Shown: in pieces, positions 49,256 to 58,086 of the stretch
Layout of the letters: the number at the start of each line of letters is the position of its first letter
How positions within the stretch are numbered: the stretch's first letter is position 1
From: PALSA-600 sp963842335
Lineage (GTDB): Bacteria > Actinomycetota > Thermoleophilia > Gaiellales > Gaiellaceae
Direction of reading: 5' to 3'
DNA length: 64,000 bases
Assembly: GCA_963842335.1 (NCBI GenBank)
Contig: CAWJGF010000022.1
Span: forward strand, 1-64,000
Program-made: the position numbers and the translations under genes
Notes under the pieces: model-generated
Told to the model about the DNA's origin: nothing
What the model saw: the letters and a program-made list of their open reading frames with translations, nothing else
Databases searched by the model: none

Positions 49256-50220
49256 GCTTCGAGGCGCCGATTCTGCTGCTCTCGCTGTTCGCGTTGCCGG
49301 TAGCGGTCGCCGCGTATCTGTGGTTCGACCGCCAGCACGACCGGCGCGCCTCGGCCTGGGCCGCCCCTGCCTTGCTGCCGAACATGATCAAGCGGCCGCC
49401 GGCCTGGCGGCGGCACCTGCCGACGGCGCTCCTGCTCGCCGGTGTCGCCCTTCTCCTGGTCGGCTTCGCGCGCCCGCACGCGACCTTCAGCGTCAAGCGG
49501 GACGAGGCGACACTGGTGGTCGTGCTCGACGTCTCGGGATCGATGGCGGCGAACGACACGCATCCGACCCGTCTCGCGGCCGCCCGCGCCGCTGCCGAGC
49601 GGCTGGTCGACGGCCTTCCGAGCGGCTATCAGATGGCGATTGTCACGTTCTCCGACCACGCATCGGTCGTCTCGCCTCCGACCCGTGACACGACGCGGCT
49701 CCGCTACGTGCTCGAGCATGCGCAATCGGGGCCGCAGGGCACGGCTCTCGCAGCTGCGGTCTCGCGCGCGGTCGACGTCGCCGTCTCCGTGCATTCTTCG
49801 ACCCGTGGAAAACTCGTGCCAGGACAGATCGTCCTGTTCTCGGACGGCGGACAGACCTCGGGACGAACGACGCCTCAGCAAGCGGGTGCGCAGGCAGCGA
49901 AGGCGCATGTGCCGGTGACCGCCGTCTCTGTCGGAACACCCGACGGGGTCGTCTCGCAGCCGCTGAAAGGCGGCTTCACGGAGCGCTTCCAGGTGCCGGT
50001 GAAGCCCGCCGCGCTGCAGACGATCTCGCGTGCGAGCGGCGGCCACTTCGTCGCGGGTCCCCAGTCCCTCGACGTGTCCGCGACCTACGCGAGCCTCAAG
50101 GAGCGCGCAGGCCATAAGCAGAAGGCGGTCGAGGTGACCTCGGCGGTGGCCGGCGGCGCACTCGTGTTCATGGTCGCCGGAGGCCTGCTGTCGGGTCTCT
50201 GGTTCAGGAGGCTCACATGA
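49252..50220 (+). CDS. membrane-anchored VWA-domain protein (BatA-like)
   Basis: A 322-residue protein: two N-terminal helices (SFEAPILLLSLFALPVAVAA, LPTALLLAGVALLLVGFA), a VWA domain with intact MIDAS DVSGSMAAND and a Thr/Asp pair downstream, and a C-terminal membrane helix (ALVFMVAGGLLSGLWF). The VWA domain would face outside and bind a metal-dependent partner. Confidence 0.88.
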   Translation: MSFEAPILLLSLFALPVAVAAYLWFDRQHDRRASAWAAPALLPNMIKRPPAWRRHLPTALLLAGVALLLVGFARPHATFSVKRDEATLVVVLDVSGSMAANDTHPTRLAAARAAAERLVDGLPSGYQMAIVTFSDHASVVSPPTRDTTRLRYVLEHAQSGPQGTALAAAVSRAVDVAVSVHSSTRGKLVPGQIVLFSDGGQTSGRTTPQQAGAQAAKAHVPVTAVSVGTPDGVVSQPLKGGFTERFQVPVKPAALQTISRASGGHFVAGPQSLDVSATYASLKERAGHKQKAVEVTSAVAGGALVFMVAGGLLSGLWFRRLT

Positions 50221-50900
50221 AGATCCTCGGAATCGCCTTCGTAGCGGCGCTCGCATTCGCGGCCGTGCAGGCCCCGGTGGGAGGCGCCACGGGCGAATGT
50301 CGCGGGATCACCGCGTGCATTCGCGTCCCGGGACCGTGGGTGGTGGTGCCGCCGCACGGGACTGCCGACTACCTCCTTACCTGCCCTGGTGGCCGGAGCG
50401 TCGTCGGGGGTCTCGATGCACAGGCGACCTCTCGCGCCGTCCGAGTCAGTTTCGTCGGTCGCCTCGGCGCACCTGTTCAGCCCGGTGTGACCACGACGCG
50501 GTACGCGCTCTTCCATGCCGTCTCCACGGTCGGAAAGGTGCAGGCGTTCCAGCCGCTGCTCGGCTGCGTCCCGACCCAGGGCGGCGGCGGGCGATCGACG
50601 GTCTCGGCACGCGTGACGCCGGTCGGCCCGTCACTCGAGCTTCGGTCGCGCATCGTGGTGATCGGGCCGGGCGAAGCGCGGTTTGCACGAGTCGCGTGCC
50701 AGCCGGACGAGAAGCTCGTCGGCTCGTGGCATGCGGTTGCGTTCCGCACCAAGCAGCCGCCACAGCTCGCCGATGCCGCCCGCGTCCGGGCATCGAGCGT
50801 CGTAGTCGGCAAGAAGGTCGTCGTCACCGCGGCAGCGAGTGACGGTCTCTCGATCGACGTGCACGCGATCGTCCAGGTCGGAGCGGAGTGCGCGCCGTGA
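50217..50900 (+). CDS. secreted protein inserted in the VWA cluster
   Basis: A 227-residue exported protein: signal peptide (ILGIAFVAALAFAAVQAPVG), then a beta-rich mature domain with three Cys pairs or so (GECRGITACIRV, LLTCPGGRSVVGG, LLGCVPTQG, RVACQPDEK). Family unknown. It overlaps both neighbours by 4 bases, so it is made in step with the VWA proteins and may be their extracytoplasmic client. Confidence 0.65.
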   Translation: MKILGIAFVAALAFAAVQAPVGGATGECRGITACIRVPGPWVVVPPHGTADYLLTCPGGRSVVGGLDAQATSRAVRVSFVGRLGAPVQPGVTTTRYALFHAVSTVGKVQAFQPLLGCVPTQGGGGRSTVSARVTPVGPSLELRSRIVVIGPGEARFARVACQPDEKLVGSWHAVAFRTKQPPQLADAARVRASSVVVGKKVVVTAAASDGLSIDVHAIVQVGAECAP

Positions 50901-51889
50901 GCTTCGGTTCGCCGTACCTGCTCCTCCTGCTGCTGATTGTCCCTGCAGCGGCCGTGCTCGCAGTCTGGTTCGACCGGCGGCGTTCGGGCTACGCGGTCGC
51001 CTTCACGAACCTCGAGCTACTCGCCGCTGTGGCGCCGAAGCGTCGCCCGCTGTGGCGCTGGCTGCCCCTGGCGCTCTTCTTGCTGGCGCTCGCGTTTGCG
51101 TCGACCGCGGTCGCGCGGCCGCGGGCGAGTATCTCGAAGCCGGCCGACCAGGCGACCGTCGTCTTGCTCGTCGACGTGTCGGGCTCGATGCGCGCCGCCG
51201 ACGTGAAGCCGTCGCGCCTCGGCGCCGCACAGGAGGCGATGCAGAAGTTCATCGCGCGGGTGCCGAAGCGCGTGAAGGTCGGCCTCGTCTCGTTCAGCAC
51301 CGGGCCGAACGAGTTGGTGATCCCGACTACCGATCGCGCCGTCCTCGGCGAGGGCATCGACCTGCTCTCGCCCGAGGCCGGGACCGCGATCGGTGACGGG
51401 CTCGCGCTCGCGGTGCAGGTTGCCAAGCAGTCGGTTGGCGCGGCGCCTCGCGGTCGCGACGGCAAGCGGGCCGCCGCGATCATCTTGCTCTCGGACGGCG
51501 CGCAGACGCGTGGCACGCTCGCGCCGTTGCAGGGAGCCGACCGCGCTCGTGATGCCGGGATCCGGGTCTACACCGTCGCCCTCGGAACCGACCACGGGTC
51601 GCTCGGGATCGGCCCGTTCGGCGGCTACGGACTCGGCGGTGGCTTCGGGCGGCGCTTCCCGGTGCGGCCCGACCCGGTCACGCTTGCGGCGATCTCGCGC
51701 GAGACCGGTGGCAAGACCTACCGCGCCGAATCGGCCCAGAAGGTGAACGACGTCTACAAACAACTCGGGTCGAGCGTCGTCAGCCGTCATGCGACCCGTG
51801 AGATCTCGTCGTGGTTCGTCGGCATTGCCGCGCTCTTGCTCCTGACCTCCCTCGGCGCGGCGCGCCTCACCGGCGAACGATTGCCTTAG
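50897..51889 (+). CDS. membrane-anchored VWA-domain protein (second)
   Basis: A 330-residue paralogue of the 49252 gene with the same layout: MSFGSPYLLLLLLIVPAAAV, LPLALFLLALAFASTAVA, VWA with MIDAS DVSGSMRAAD and a C-terminal helix (WFVGIAALLLLTSLGAARL). The insertion GIGPFGGYGLGGGFGRRF is Gly-rich and absent from the other copy. GTG 50897 is preferred to GTG 50888 because it makes the GTGA overlap found at every junction of this operon. Confidence 0.85.
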   Translation: MSFGSPYLLLLLLIVPAAAVLAVWFDRRRSGYAVAFTNLELLAAVAPKRRPLWRWLPLALFLLALAFASTAVARPRASISKPADQATVVLLVDVSGSMRAADVKPSRLGAAQEAMQKFIARVPKRVKVGLVSFSTGPNELVIPTTDRAVLGEGIDLLSPEAGTAIGDGLALAVQVAKQSVGAAPRGRDGKRAAAIILLSDGAQTRGTLAPLQGADRARDAGIRVYTVALGTDHGSLGIGPFGGYGLGGGFGRRFPVRPDPVTLAAISRETGGKTYRAESAQKVNDVYKQLGSSVVSRHATREISSWFVGIAALLLLTSLGAARLTGERLP

Positions 51890-51910
51890 TGGGCGGCTAC
51901 CATTCCGCCG

Positions 51911-52117
51911 ATGAGCAACCCACTGACGACTCCGGGCACGAAGCACGATCCGTGGGCCGGCAATGATGGCTTCGGGTTCGAGGAGTCCGAGCACATCGTG
52001 AGCGACGACGACGCCGATACCGCGCTCTGCGGGATCGATCAGACCGGCGTCCCGTGGGATCAAGGCTTCCCTGTCTGCCAGGCCTGCTTGGCCGTGGCGC
52101 AGGGCCGCATGAGCTGA
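51911..52117 (+). CDS. small Cys-containing hypothetical protein
   Basis: A 68-residue soluble protein ending PVCQACLAVAQGRMS with a CxxC, an acidic middle (SDDDADTALCGIDQTG) and a Trp/Gly-rich N-terminus. TACCAT (51898-51903) lies 7 bases before the ATG, a leaderless arrangement. No family recognised. Confidence 0.5.
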   Translation: MSNPLTTPGTKHDPWAGNDGFGFEESEHIVSDDDADTALCGIDQTGVPWDQGFPVCQACLAVAQGRMS

Positions 52118-52126
52118 GTCAGCCGC

Positions 52127-52147
52127 GCGCGGCCGTCAGGGCCGCGC
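52127..52147. terminator. GC hairpin between convergent genes
   Basis: GCGCGGCC with 5-base loop and GGCCGCGC; 8-bp perfect stem between the 51911 gene and the convergent msrA stop at 52153. Confidence 0.5.
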
Positions 52148-52152
52148 AGCCA

Positions 52153-52659
52153 TCAGTGCCGCGCAGGCTCAGTGCCGCGAAGCAGTGCCGTGCAGTTGGC
52201 ACGCCCGGACTTCTCGAAATACTGCTGGTGGTAGTCCTCGGCGGCGTGGAACGTGCCCGCCGGCTCGATCTGCGTCGCGATCCTGCGTCGCGGCCAGCGA
52301 AGATTCGCCTCCTGCGTCGCGCGGGTCGCCCGGGCCGCGGCTTCCTGCGCCGGTGAGTGGGTGAAGATCGCCGAGCGGTATTGCGACCCGATGTTCAACC
52401 CCTGGCGGTTGCGCGAGGTCGGGTTGTGGCTCGACCAGAACACGTCGAGCAACTGCTCGTACGACACGGAGTCAGGGTCGAAGGTGACCTCGACCGCCTC
52501 CGCGTGCCCGGTGCGACCGCTGCACACCTGCCGGTACGTCGGGCTCTCGACGGTGCCGCCGGTGTAGCCGACGCGCGTCGCCGTCACGCCGTCCAGCCGC
52601 CGAAACTCGGCCTCGACGCCCCAGAAGCACCCGGCCGCGAATGTCGCCTTTTCTTCCAT
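52153..52659 (-). CDS. msrA: peptide methionine sulfoxide reductase A
   Basis: A 168-residue enzyme: GCFWGVEAEF holds the catalytic Cys in the GCFWG motif; VGYTGG, SGRTGHAEAVEV and GSQYRSAIF are MsrA signatures. Near the C-terminus FHAAEDYHQQYFEKSG is followed by a Cys (RANCTALLRG), a likely resolving residue. It repairs Met-S-sulfoxide in proteins. Confidence 0.95.
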   Translation of the reverse strand: MEEKATFAAGCFWGVEAEFRRLDGVTATRVGYTGGTVESPTYRQVCSGRTGHAEAVEVTFDPDSVSYEQLLDVFWSSHNPTSRNRQGLNIGSQYRSAIFTHSPAQEAAARATRATQEANLRWPRRRIATQIEPAGTFHAAEDYHQQYFEKSGRANCTALLRGTEPARH

Positions 52660-52708
52660 CGCTCTAGTAGACCCGCGGCGTCCCCGATCGTTACACGTCT
52701 GCGGACCC

Positions 52709-53239
52709 TCAGATCTCTTTCCAGAAGACGGTCGTGTCGCACGGTCGCCCGTCGGGGTAGAGGGCGTAGTTGGGGATGACGCCGACCGTCGTCCAGCCGA
52801 GCCGCGCGTACAGTCGCGCAGCGTCGTCGCCGGTGACGGCGTCCAGTACGAGCAGTGTCTTTCCCTCGCTTCGGGCCTCCTCCTCGGCGGCCCACATGAG
52901 GTGCTCGGCGACGCCGCGCCTGCGTGCAGCGCTGTGGACGAGCAGCTTGGCGATCTCGGCCCGATGCGGTTGGTTCGGTGGCAGCGCGAGGATCACCTGG
53001 ACGGTGCCGACGAGGCGCCCCTCGGTGAACGCCGCGAGGATCAGCCGCCGGCCCGCCTCGGCCTCGGCGAGCATGCCCGCGAAGGCGGTGCGGGCGTCCT
53101 CCTGCGAGAACGGCGCCAGGTAGCTCACAGACGCGCCGCCTGCAACACAGTCGGCGAGGACGTCCGCCAGAGTGCCGAGCTGCGTTCGGAGCTCGGGTCC
53201 GTTCAGGCGACGAACCTCGATCGAGTTGGATGCGGCCAT
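52709..53239 (-). CDS. GNAT-family N-acetyltransferase
   Basis: A 176-residue single-domain acetyltransferase: LLVHSAARRRGVAEHLMWAA is the acetyl-CoA loop and DAARLYARLGWTTVGVIPNY the C-terminal strand. The substrate is unknown; wording such as FWKEI and the general layout resemble acetyltransferases acting on small amines or tabtoxin-type compounds. Its start is 38 bases from a region of direct repeats (53278-53406). Confidence 0.85.
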   Translation of the reverse strand: MAASNSIEVRRLNGPELRTQLGTLADVLADCVAGGASVSYLAPFSQEDARTAFAGMLAEAEAGRRLILAAFTEGRLVGTVQVILALPPNQPHRAEIAKLLVHSAARRRGVAEHLMWAAEEEARSEGKTLLVLDAVTGDDAARLYARLGWTTVGVIPNYALYPDGRPCDTTVFWKEI

Positions 53240-53277
53240 TGCCCGACACTATTTCAGTGCGACCCTGTGGTGAGAAC

Positions 53278-53307
53278 GTCACGCTTGCGTAACCCTCGTT
53301 TGGCGAA
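53278..53307. repeat. 30-bp imperfect direct repeat, copy A
   Basis: A 30-base segment (ends CCCTCGTTTGGCGAA) repeated at 53377-53406 with three mismatches, 99 bases apart start to start. The two copies lie in the 233-base gap between the divergent GNAT and 53473 genes. The CGTTTGG core recalls the box, but the arms do not match. Confidence 0.6.
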
Positions 53308-53376
53308 GGGACGTGGCCCGACAGGGCAACCCCGAGGCGATGAAGACCCCCGCACCCGACCGCCTGTGGAGGGATT

Positions 53377-53406
53377 GTCACGCTTCCGTGACCCTCGTTT
53401 GGCGAC
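53377..53406. repeat. 30-bp imperfect direct repeat, copy B
   Basis: Second copy (GTCACGCTTCCGTGACCCTC start). The pair could be tandem operator sites for one regulator acting on either neighbour. Confidence 0.6.
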
Positions 53407-53472
53407 AAGACGCGTGTCGGGAGGACGTGTCCCACGAATGCCCGTTCCGTGACTTCGACTAGGGTGAACGGC

Positions 53473-53688
53473 GTGCTGCCGATCATCATCGTCGTGGTCG
53501 TCGCGATCCCGGTCCTCGTGCTGGCGGTCATGAAGGTGAGGCGGAGGACGACCGCCGCCGAGCATCCGGCAGGGGAGGGCGCCGCCGAGCGGGCTGAGAT
53601 CGAGCGGGAGTTCGCGGAGTCCGAGCGCTACCAGGAAGAGTGGCGCGCGGAGCAACACAAGCACCCGACGGACGATTCTCTGTTCTAA
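53473..53688 (+). CDS. single-pass membrane hypothetical protein
   Basis: A 71-residue protein with an N-terminal helix (LPIIIVVVVAIPVLVLAVMK), a basic stop-transfer sequence and a Glu/Ala-rich charged tail. No family. TAGGGT (53460-53465) lies exactly 7 bases before GTG 53473, so this start is preferred to the GTG at 53449. Confidence 0.55.
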   Translation: MLPIIIVVVVAIPVLVLAVMKVRRRTTAAEHPAGEGAAERAEIEREFAESERYQEEWRAEQHKHPTDDSLF

Positions 53689-53724
53689 GAAGCAGATTGT
53701 TTTCAGAACCAAGGGAGGACTGAG

Positions 53725-54192
53725 ATGGCCGACGAGCCGAACGACCAGCTGACCGATGGGCTGACTGATGACGAGATCGAGACCTTGCATAAGGGCGCGA
53801 TGGGGGCCGGACTGCTGGTGTCGGTCAGTGACCGCGGTTTCTTCGACACGTTCAAGGAGACCGGTGCGCTCGCGAAGCACGTCACCGCCGCGCATGCGAA
53901 CTCCGACAGCGCCATCGTGCGGCGCGTTGCCGAGGGCCACAAAACCGGTTTCGGGCTCACGAGCTCGGCGGACGAGATCGAGTCAGGCACGCTCGAGGCG
54001 TTGCGCTCGTCGGTGCAGGTGTTGCAGGCGAAAGCACCCGGCGAGCTCGAGGCCTATCGCAACTTCGTCCTCGACCTGGCGCGCTCGGTTGCCGCGGCGG
54101 CGCCCGGCGGAGACGAGGCGGAGGGCGGCGCGGTCGCGAAGATCGAGGGCGCGCTCGCCGACGGCGGCGCCCAGCCCGATCCGGCGGCGTAG
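53725..54192 (+). CDS. acidic helical hypothetical protein
   Basis: A 155-residue soluble, helical and acidic protein (TDGLTDDEIETLHKGAMGAG; LRSSVQVLQAKAPGELEAYR; LARSVAAAAPGG end). It recalls small stress-induced proteins, but I cannot name a family. GGGAGGA 6 bases before ATG 53725 is a strong ribosome site. Confidence 0.6.
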   Translation: MADEPNDQLTDGLTDDEIETLHKGAMGAGLLVSVSDRGFFDTFKETGALAKHVTAAHANSDSAIVRRVAEGHKTGFGLTSSADEIESGTLEALRSSVQVLQAKAPGELEAYRNFVLDLARSVAAAAPGGDEAEGGAVAKIEGALADGGAQPDPAA

Positions 54193-54326
54193 GGCAGCTG
54201 ACCGTCCGGCTCTAAGACGTGACCGGCTCAGATTCAAGGTCGAGCCGGCGCTGGACGGTGGGCCAATCGAGGCACGTGTTCTTGCAGGCAACGCGGCCGG
54301 CGGTCACGGTGGGTGCGGGCGGCGAT

Positions 54327-55724
54327 CTAAGCCGTCGGTGCGCCTCGTTGCGGTGCGCGTTGGCTGAGGATCGCCTGCCGTGCCTCCAGGAACTCCTCTT
54401 GGAAGTCGGTCAGATGCGGAGGGGCTGAGATGATCCCGTCGGCGGTCGGCAAGATGGCGTGCATTGCGAGCTTCTCGCCCCAGTTGCGCGCCTGGTCGAC
54501 CAGCTGCTGATACTCGGCCTTCGGGATCGTCGGTCGCGCGTTGGTCTCGGTGAGCAGGCCGCCGAGGTGATCGGCTGCACGGACGCGTGCGCCCATGTCG
54601 GGGACGTTGCCGGCCTTGTCGCGGCAGAACCGGGCAAGGATCGTCTTGATGATCGACGTGTGGTCGAAGACCGTCTTCGCTACCGCCTGTTTGCCGACCC
54701 ACGGCGAGACGACGATGGCGGGCACACGTGGGCCGAGGTGCCGAAGGTTCGGGGCGTCGTCCTTGCACGCGGGTGGCTGGACATGATCGTGGAAGCCACC
54801 GTGCTCGTCGTAGGTGATCAACAGCAACGTTTTCTCCCAGGCCGGGCTCTGGGCGATCGCGTCGAAGAGCTCGAGCACGAGCTTCTGGCCGGCATGCAGG
54901 TCCGACGGCGGGTGGTCGTCGTTGGAGCCTGCGGGCCCAAACGAGAGGTCGATGAAGTTCGGGTCGATCCACGAGACGGCCGGCAGATCACCGGCGGCTG
55001 CGCGCTCGAGGAAGCTGCGGTGGCCGAAGACGTCCTTCCGGTCGAAGTACGCGGGGATCGTCTCGTCCGAGAGCCCGTACTGCGGGTCGATCAGCCAGAG
55101 CATCGGGACGTAGTCGTGTGAGTACCAGCGCCACGAGACCTTGGCGTCGTCGAGGTGCCGGCAGAACGACTTGAGGTTGTACGGCCGGGGCGGGCGCAGC
55201 GCGTCGATCTGCCCACCCGAGCCGCCCGTGACCGCGTAGCAGCGGTTGGGCATCGTCTCGCCCGGGACGGAGCAGAACCAGTGATCGCAGACACAGAACT
55301 GATCGGCGAGGTAGGCATAGACCGGAAGCTGCTTGGCCGTGTGGTAGTGCATCACCACTCCGGGTGAGTCGCCGCGGTAGGGCGGATGGGGGCGTGTGTC
55401 GACGTAGTTCTTGGCGAAGCCGCTCATCTTGCCGCCGGCGATCTGCGCGGCCACGCTCAGGCTGCCGTGGCTCGGATCCTGCGCCTTGACGAGTTGCGTG
55501 CTCGTCGCCGGCTGCACGGGGTAGCTCACCCCCTGGACGGCGTTCGAGAGGCCCGGCGGTGGCCCTTCGACGTCGGTACGGCCTTCGTCGAGTGTCAGGA
55601 AGCCGAGCATGTGGTCGAACGACCGGTTTTCCATCATCAAGACCACGATGTGGTCGACCTTCGCGACAAGGTTCTTCAACGCAGCGTCGTCGGCGACGAC
55701 GGTCTTCGCGGCAGTGCCGGGCAT
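54327..55724 (-). CDS. phospholipase C-like phosphoesterase
   Basis: A 465-residue enzyme of the phosphoesterase/acid-phosphatase A family (non-haemolytic phospholipase C type). VVLMMENRSFDHMLGFL holds the metal ligands and nucleophile Asn/Ser-Phe-Asp-His; PNRCYAVTGGSGG, SWIDPNFID, ITYDEHGGFHDHVQPP and DHTSIIKTILARF complete the core. There is no signal peptide or Tat motif, so it appears cytoplasmic, or a start lies further upstream. Confidence 0.85.
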   Translation of the reverse strand: MPGTAAKTVVADDAALKNLVAKVDHIVVLMMENRSFDHMLGFLTLDEGRTDVEGPPPGLSNAVQGVSYPVQPATSTQLVKAQDPSHGSLSVAAQIAGGKMSGFAKNYVDTRPHPPYRGDSPGVVMHYHTAKQLPVYAYLADQFCVCDHWFCSVPGETMPNRCYAVTGGSGGQIDALRPPRPYNLKSFCRHLDDAKVSWRWYSHDYVPMLWLIDPQYGLSDETIPAYFDRKDVFGHRSFLERAAAGDLPAVSWIDPNFIDLSFGPAGSNDDHPPSDLHAGQKLVLELFDAIAQSPAWEKTLLLITYDEHGGFHDHVQPPACKDDAPNLRHLGPRVPAIVVSPWVGKQAVAKTVFDHTSIIKTILARFCRDKAGNVPDMGARVRAADHLGGLLTETNARPTIPKAEYQQLVDQARNWGEKLAMHAILPTADGIISAPPHLTDFQEEFLEARQAILSQRAPQRGAPTA

Positions 55725-55832
55725 CAGCGCCTCCAGGGTCGGGTCGGTCGGTGCCGCAGGGTGGAACTCGGATCAGAGTTAAGCAACTCTCGCATCACCG
55801 CAACGCGCTTCAGCGGTCCTGACGCGTCGGGG

Positions 55833-57140
55833 CTAGAGGTCGAGATTGAGTTCGCGCAGGGCGAGAAAGACGCCTTCGCTGAAGGTGGGGTAGGGCGGGA
55901 TCACATCGAGCAGGACCTCGATCGGCGTCTCGGCTCGGATCGCGAGAGTCAGCTGTTGCAGCCATTCGCCGGAGTCCGGACCGACTGCAACGGCGCCGGT
56001 CAGAACGCGGCGCTCCGGATCCGCAACGACCTTCACGAAGCCGGGACGTTTCGGGCGTTCGTAGGTGGCGAGGCGAGGGACCGAGGTGAGTTGCCAGGTC
56101 GAGCTGACGCCGCCCTCGGTGCTGCCGACGGTCGCGACTTGCGGATCCGTGAAGATCGTCGCGGGGACGGCGCGATGGTCGGCGCGCACGTCCCGGCCGT
56201 TCATGTCGTAGGCGGCGATTCGCCCGTGGTACTTGCCGACGTGCGTGAACGGTGCGATGCCGGTGACGTCGCCGATCGCCCAGACGTTCTCGCCGGCGCG
56301 CATCTGTTCGTTCACTTCGATACCGCGGCGGGTGATCTCGAGCCCGAGCGCGTCGAAGCCGCCCACGTTCGCCCGGCGACCGGTGGCGAGGAGCAAACGG
56401 TCGAACGGGATCGCGGAGCCGTCGGCGAGGAACAGAGTGTTGCGTGTCGCACGTTCGGCGCGAGCGCCGAGCCGAACCTCGACGCCGTCCTCCCGTAGCG
56501 CCTCTTCGACGAGGACGGCGGCATCGGCGTCGATGTGCGAGAGCAGCCGGACCTCGCCGTCTACAAGCGTCACCTGCGAGCCGACGCGCTGGAAGAACTG
56601 CGCAAGCTCGCAGCCCACCGGCCCGCCGCCGAGCACGACGAGTCGTGCGGGGACCTCCAGCGTCTGCGTCGCGTCGACATTCGTCCAGTAGTCGACCTCG
56701 TCGAGCCCCGTGATCGGCGGGATGACAGGGCTCGAGCCGGTAGCGACGACCAGGCGGTCGTAGGAGAGCGCGACCGCACCGTCGACGGTGACCACGCCCG
56801 GCTCGGAGACGACCGCATCTCCGCGAACGAGCTTCACGTTCCTCGATTCGAGCCATTCGACCTGCGAAGAGTCGTCCCGCTCGGCGACCTGATCGCGCCA
56901 GGCAAAGATTCGCCGCACGTCCAGCTCGCCTCCCGAAATCGCTCCCTCCGAGTGGCGCGCCGCCGCGAGCAACTCGGGCGCACGCAGCATCGTCTTCGTC
57001 GGCATGCACGCCCAATAGGAGCACTCACCTCCGACCAGCCGGCGTTCGACGACGGTCACCTTCGACTCGCCGTCGAGCCGGCGGAGGGCGCCGACGAAAT
57101 GCTCGCCGGACGACCCTCCACCGAGGACGACGATCTGCAC
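55833..57140 (-). CDS. pyridine nucleotide-disulfide oxidoreductase
   Basis: A 435-residue flavoprotein: VVLGGGSSGEHF (FAD loop), GGECSYWACMPTKTMLRAPE with the redox Cys-x4-Cys, VVLGGGPVGCELAQFFQRVG (NAD(P) loop), GENVWAIGDVTG, and a C-terminal dimerisation domain. It belongs to the mercuric reductase/lipoamide dehydrogenase superfamily; the expected C-terminal His-x4-Glu pair is not evident. GTG 57140 starts the FAD loop directly. It follows the osmoprotectant binding-protein gene by 10 bases. Confidence 0.85.
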   Translation of the reverse strand: MQIVVLGGGSSGEHFVGALRRLDGESKVTVVERRLVGGECSYWACMPTKTMLRAPELLAAARHSEGAISGGELDVRRIFAWRDQVAERDDSSQVEWLESRNVKLVRGDAVVSEPGVVTVDGAVALSYDRLVVATGSSPVIPPITGLDEVDYWTNVDATQTLEVPARLVVLGGGPVGCELAQFFQRVGSQVTLVDGEVRLLSHIDADAAVLVEEALREDGVEVRLGARAERATRNTLFLADGSAIPFDRLLLATGRRANVGGFDALGLEITRRGIEVNEQMRAGENVWAIGDVTGIAPFTHVGKYHGRIAAYDMNGRDVRADHRAVPATIFTDPQVATVGSTEGGVSSTWQLTSVPRLATYERPKRPGFVKVVADPERRVLTGAVAVGPDSGEWLQQLTLAIRAETPIEVLLDVIPPYPTFSEGVFLALRELNLDL

Positions 57141-57150
57141 TAGAGCTGCA

Positions 57151-58086
57151 CTACAGCAGGTGGTTCGCCTTGAGGAACGCCTTCGCGACACTCGCGGCGG
57201 ACTGCTTGTTCACGATCACGGCTTTGTTCATCGCCACGATCGCGTCCTGGGTCAGCGTTGCCGACACGGCGTTCACGGTCGTCGTGAATTTCGAGCCGAG
57301 CGCGGTTGCCACCGACGTCTTGACGATCGGCGCAACGTTCTGGAAGCCCGTGACGTGCTTCGGGTCATTCAGCACCGTGTACTTCGATCCCTTGCCGAGC
57401 GGCGGATCGGTCGAGAACACATCGGCCGCCAGGATCTTGCCCGCGTCCAGCGCCGCATACGCCGAGATGCCGGCCAGCGGCACGAACGACACATTCGTGA
57501 GCCCGTACTGCTTCTTGTAGCCCACGAGACACGTGTTGCGCGTCTTGCACTCTGGGAACGCACCGAACTTGAATCCGCCGACCTTCTTCAGATCGCCGAT
57601 CGACTTCAGGCCGTACTTCTTGGCCGTTGCGTTCGTCACAGCGACCGCGTCGGTGTCGAAGAACGGTGTCGCCTTGAGCAGCGTGTAACCCTTCGCTGCC
57701 TCGAGCTTCTTCGCCAGCGCGTACGTGGCGCTCGCCGTCTTGGCGGAGAGATTCCGGTGGAAGACGTCCTGCACGATCACACCCGTGTACTCCGGGTACA
57801 TGTTCAGCTTTCCACTCGTCAACGAGGTCTGCATGAGCTCGGTCGAGCCGATGTTCTCCTTGTACGAGACGGTGAAGCCCTTCGCCTCGAGCGCCTGCTT
57901 GTAGAGCTGGCCGAGGATGAACTCCTCGGGGAAGTTCTTGGTCCCGAGAATGATCGTCGGACCGGTCGTGGTCCGCGCGTGTGCGGGATGCGTGAATGCC
58001 GCCGCAACGAGGCCGATGACAATCGCGACCCCGAGGGAAATGGCGAACGCCGCCTTCGCAGCACGACGTGTGTGTTTCCTGATCAC
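57151..58086 (-). CDS. osmoprotectant ABC transporter substrate-binding protein (OpuBC/ProX-like)
   Basis: A 311-residue exported binding protein: signal peptide (AAFAISLGVAIVIGLVAAAF), then TIILGTKNFPEEFILGQLYK and MYPEYTGVIVQDVFH, the OpuAC/ProX motifs. Further Tyr, Trp-free loops and an unusual internal Cys pair (ECKTRNTCLVG). It binds glycine betaine, choline or similar. Its ATG overlaps the permease stop (ATGA). Confidence 0.85.
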   Translation of the reverse strand: MIRKHTRRAAKAAFAISLGVAIVIGLVAAAFTHPAHARTTTGPTIILGTKNFPEEFILGQLYKQALEAKGFTVSYKENIGSTELMQTSLTSGKLNMYPEYTGVIVQDVFHRNLSAKTASATYALAKKLEAAKGYTLLKATPFFDTDAVAVTNATAKKYGLKSIGDLKKVGGFKFGAFPECKTRNTCLVGYKKQYGLTNVSFVPLAGISAYAALDAGKILAADVFSTDPPLGKGSKYTVLNDPKHVTGFQNVAPIVKTSVATALGSKFTTTVNAVSATLTQDAIVAMNKAVIVNKQSAASVAKAFLKANHLL

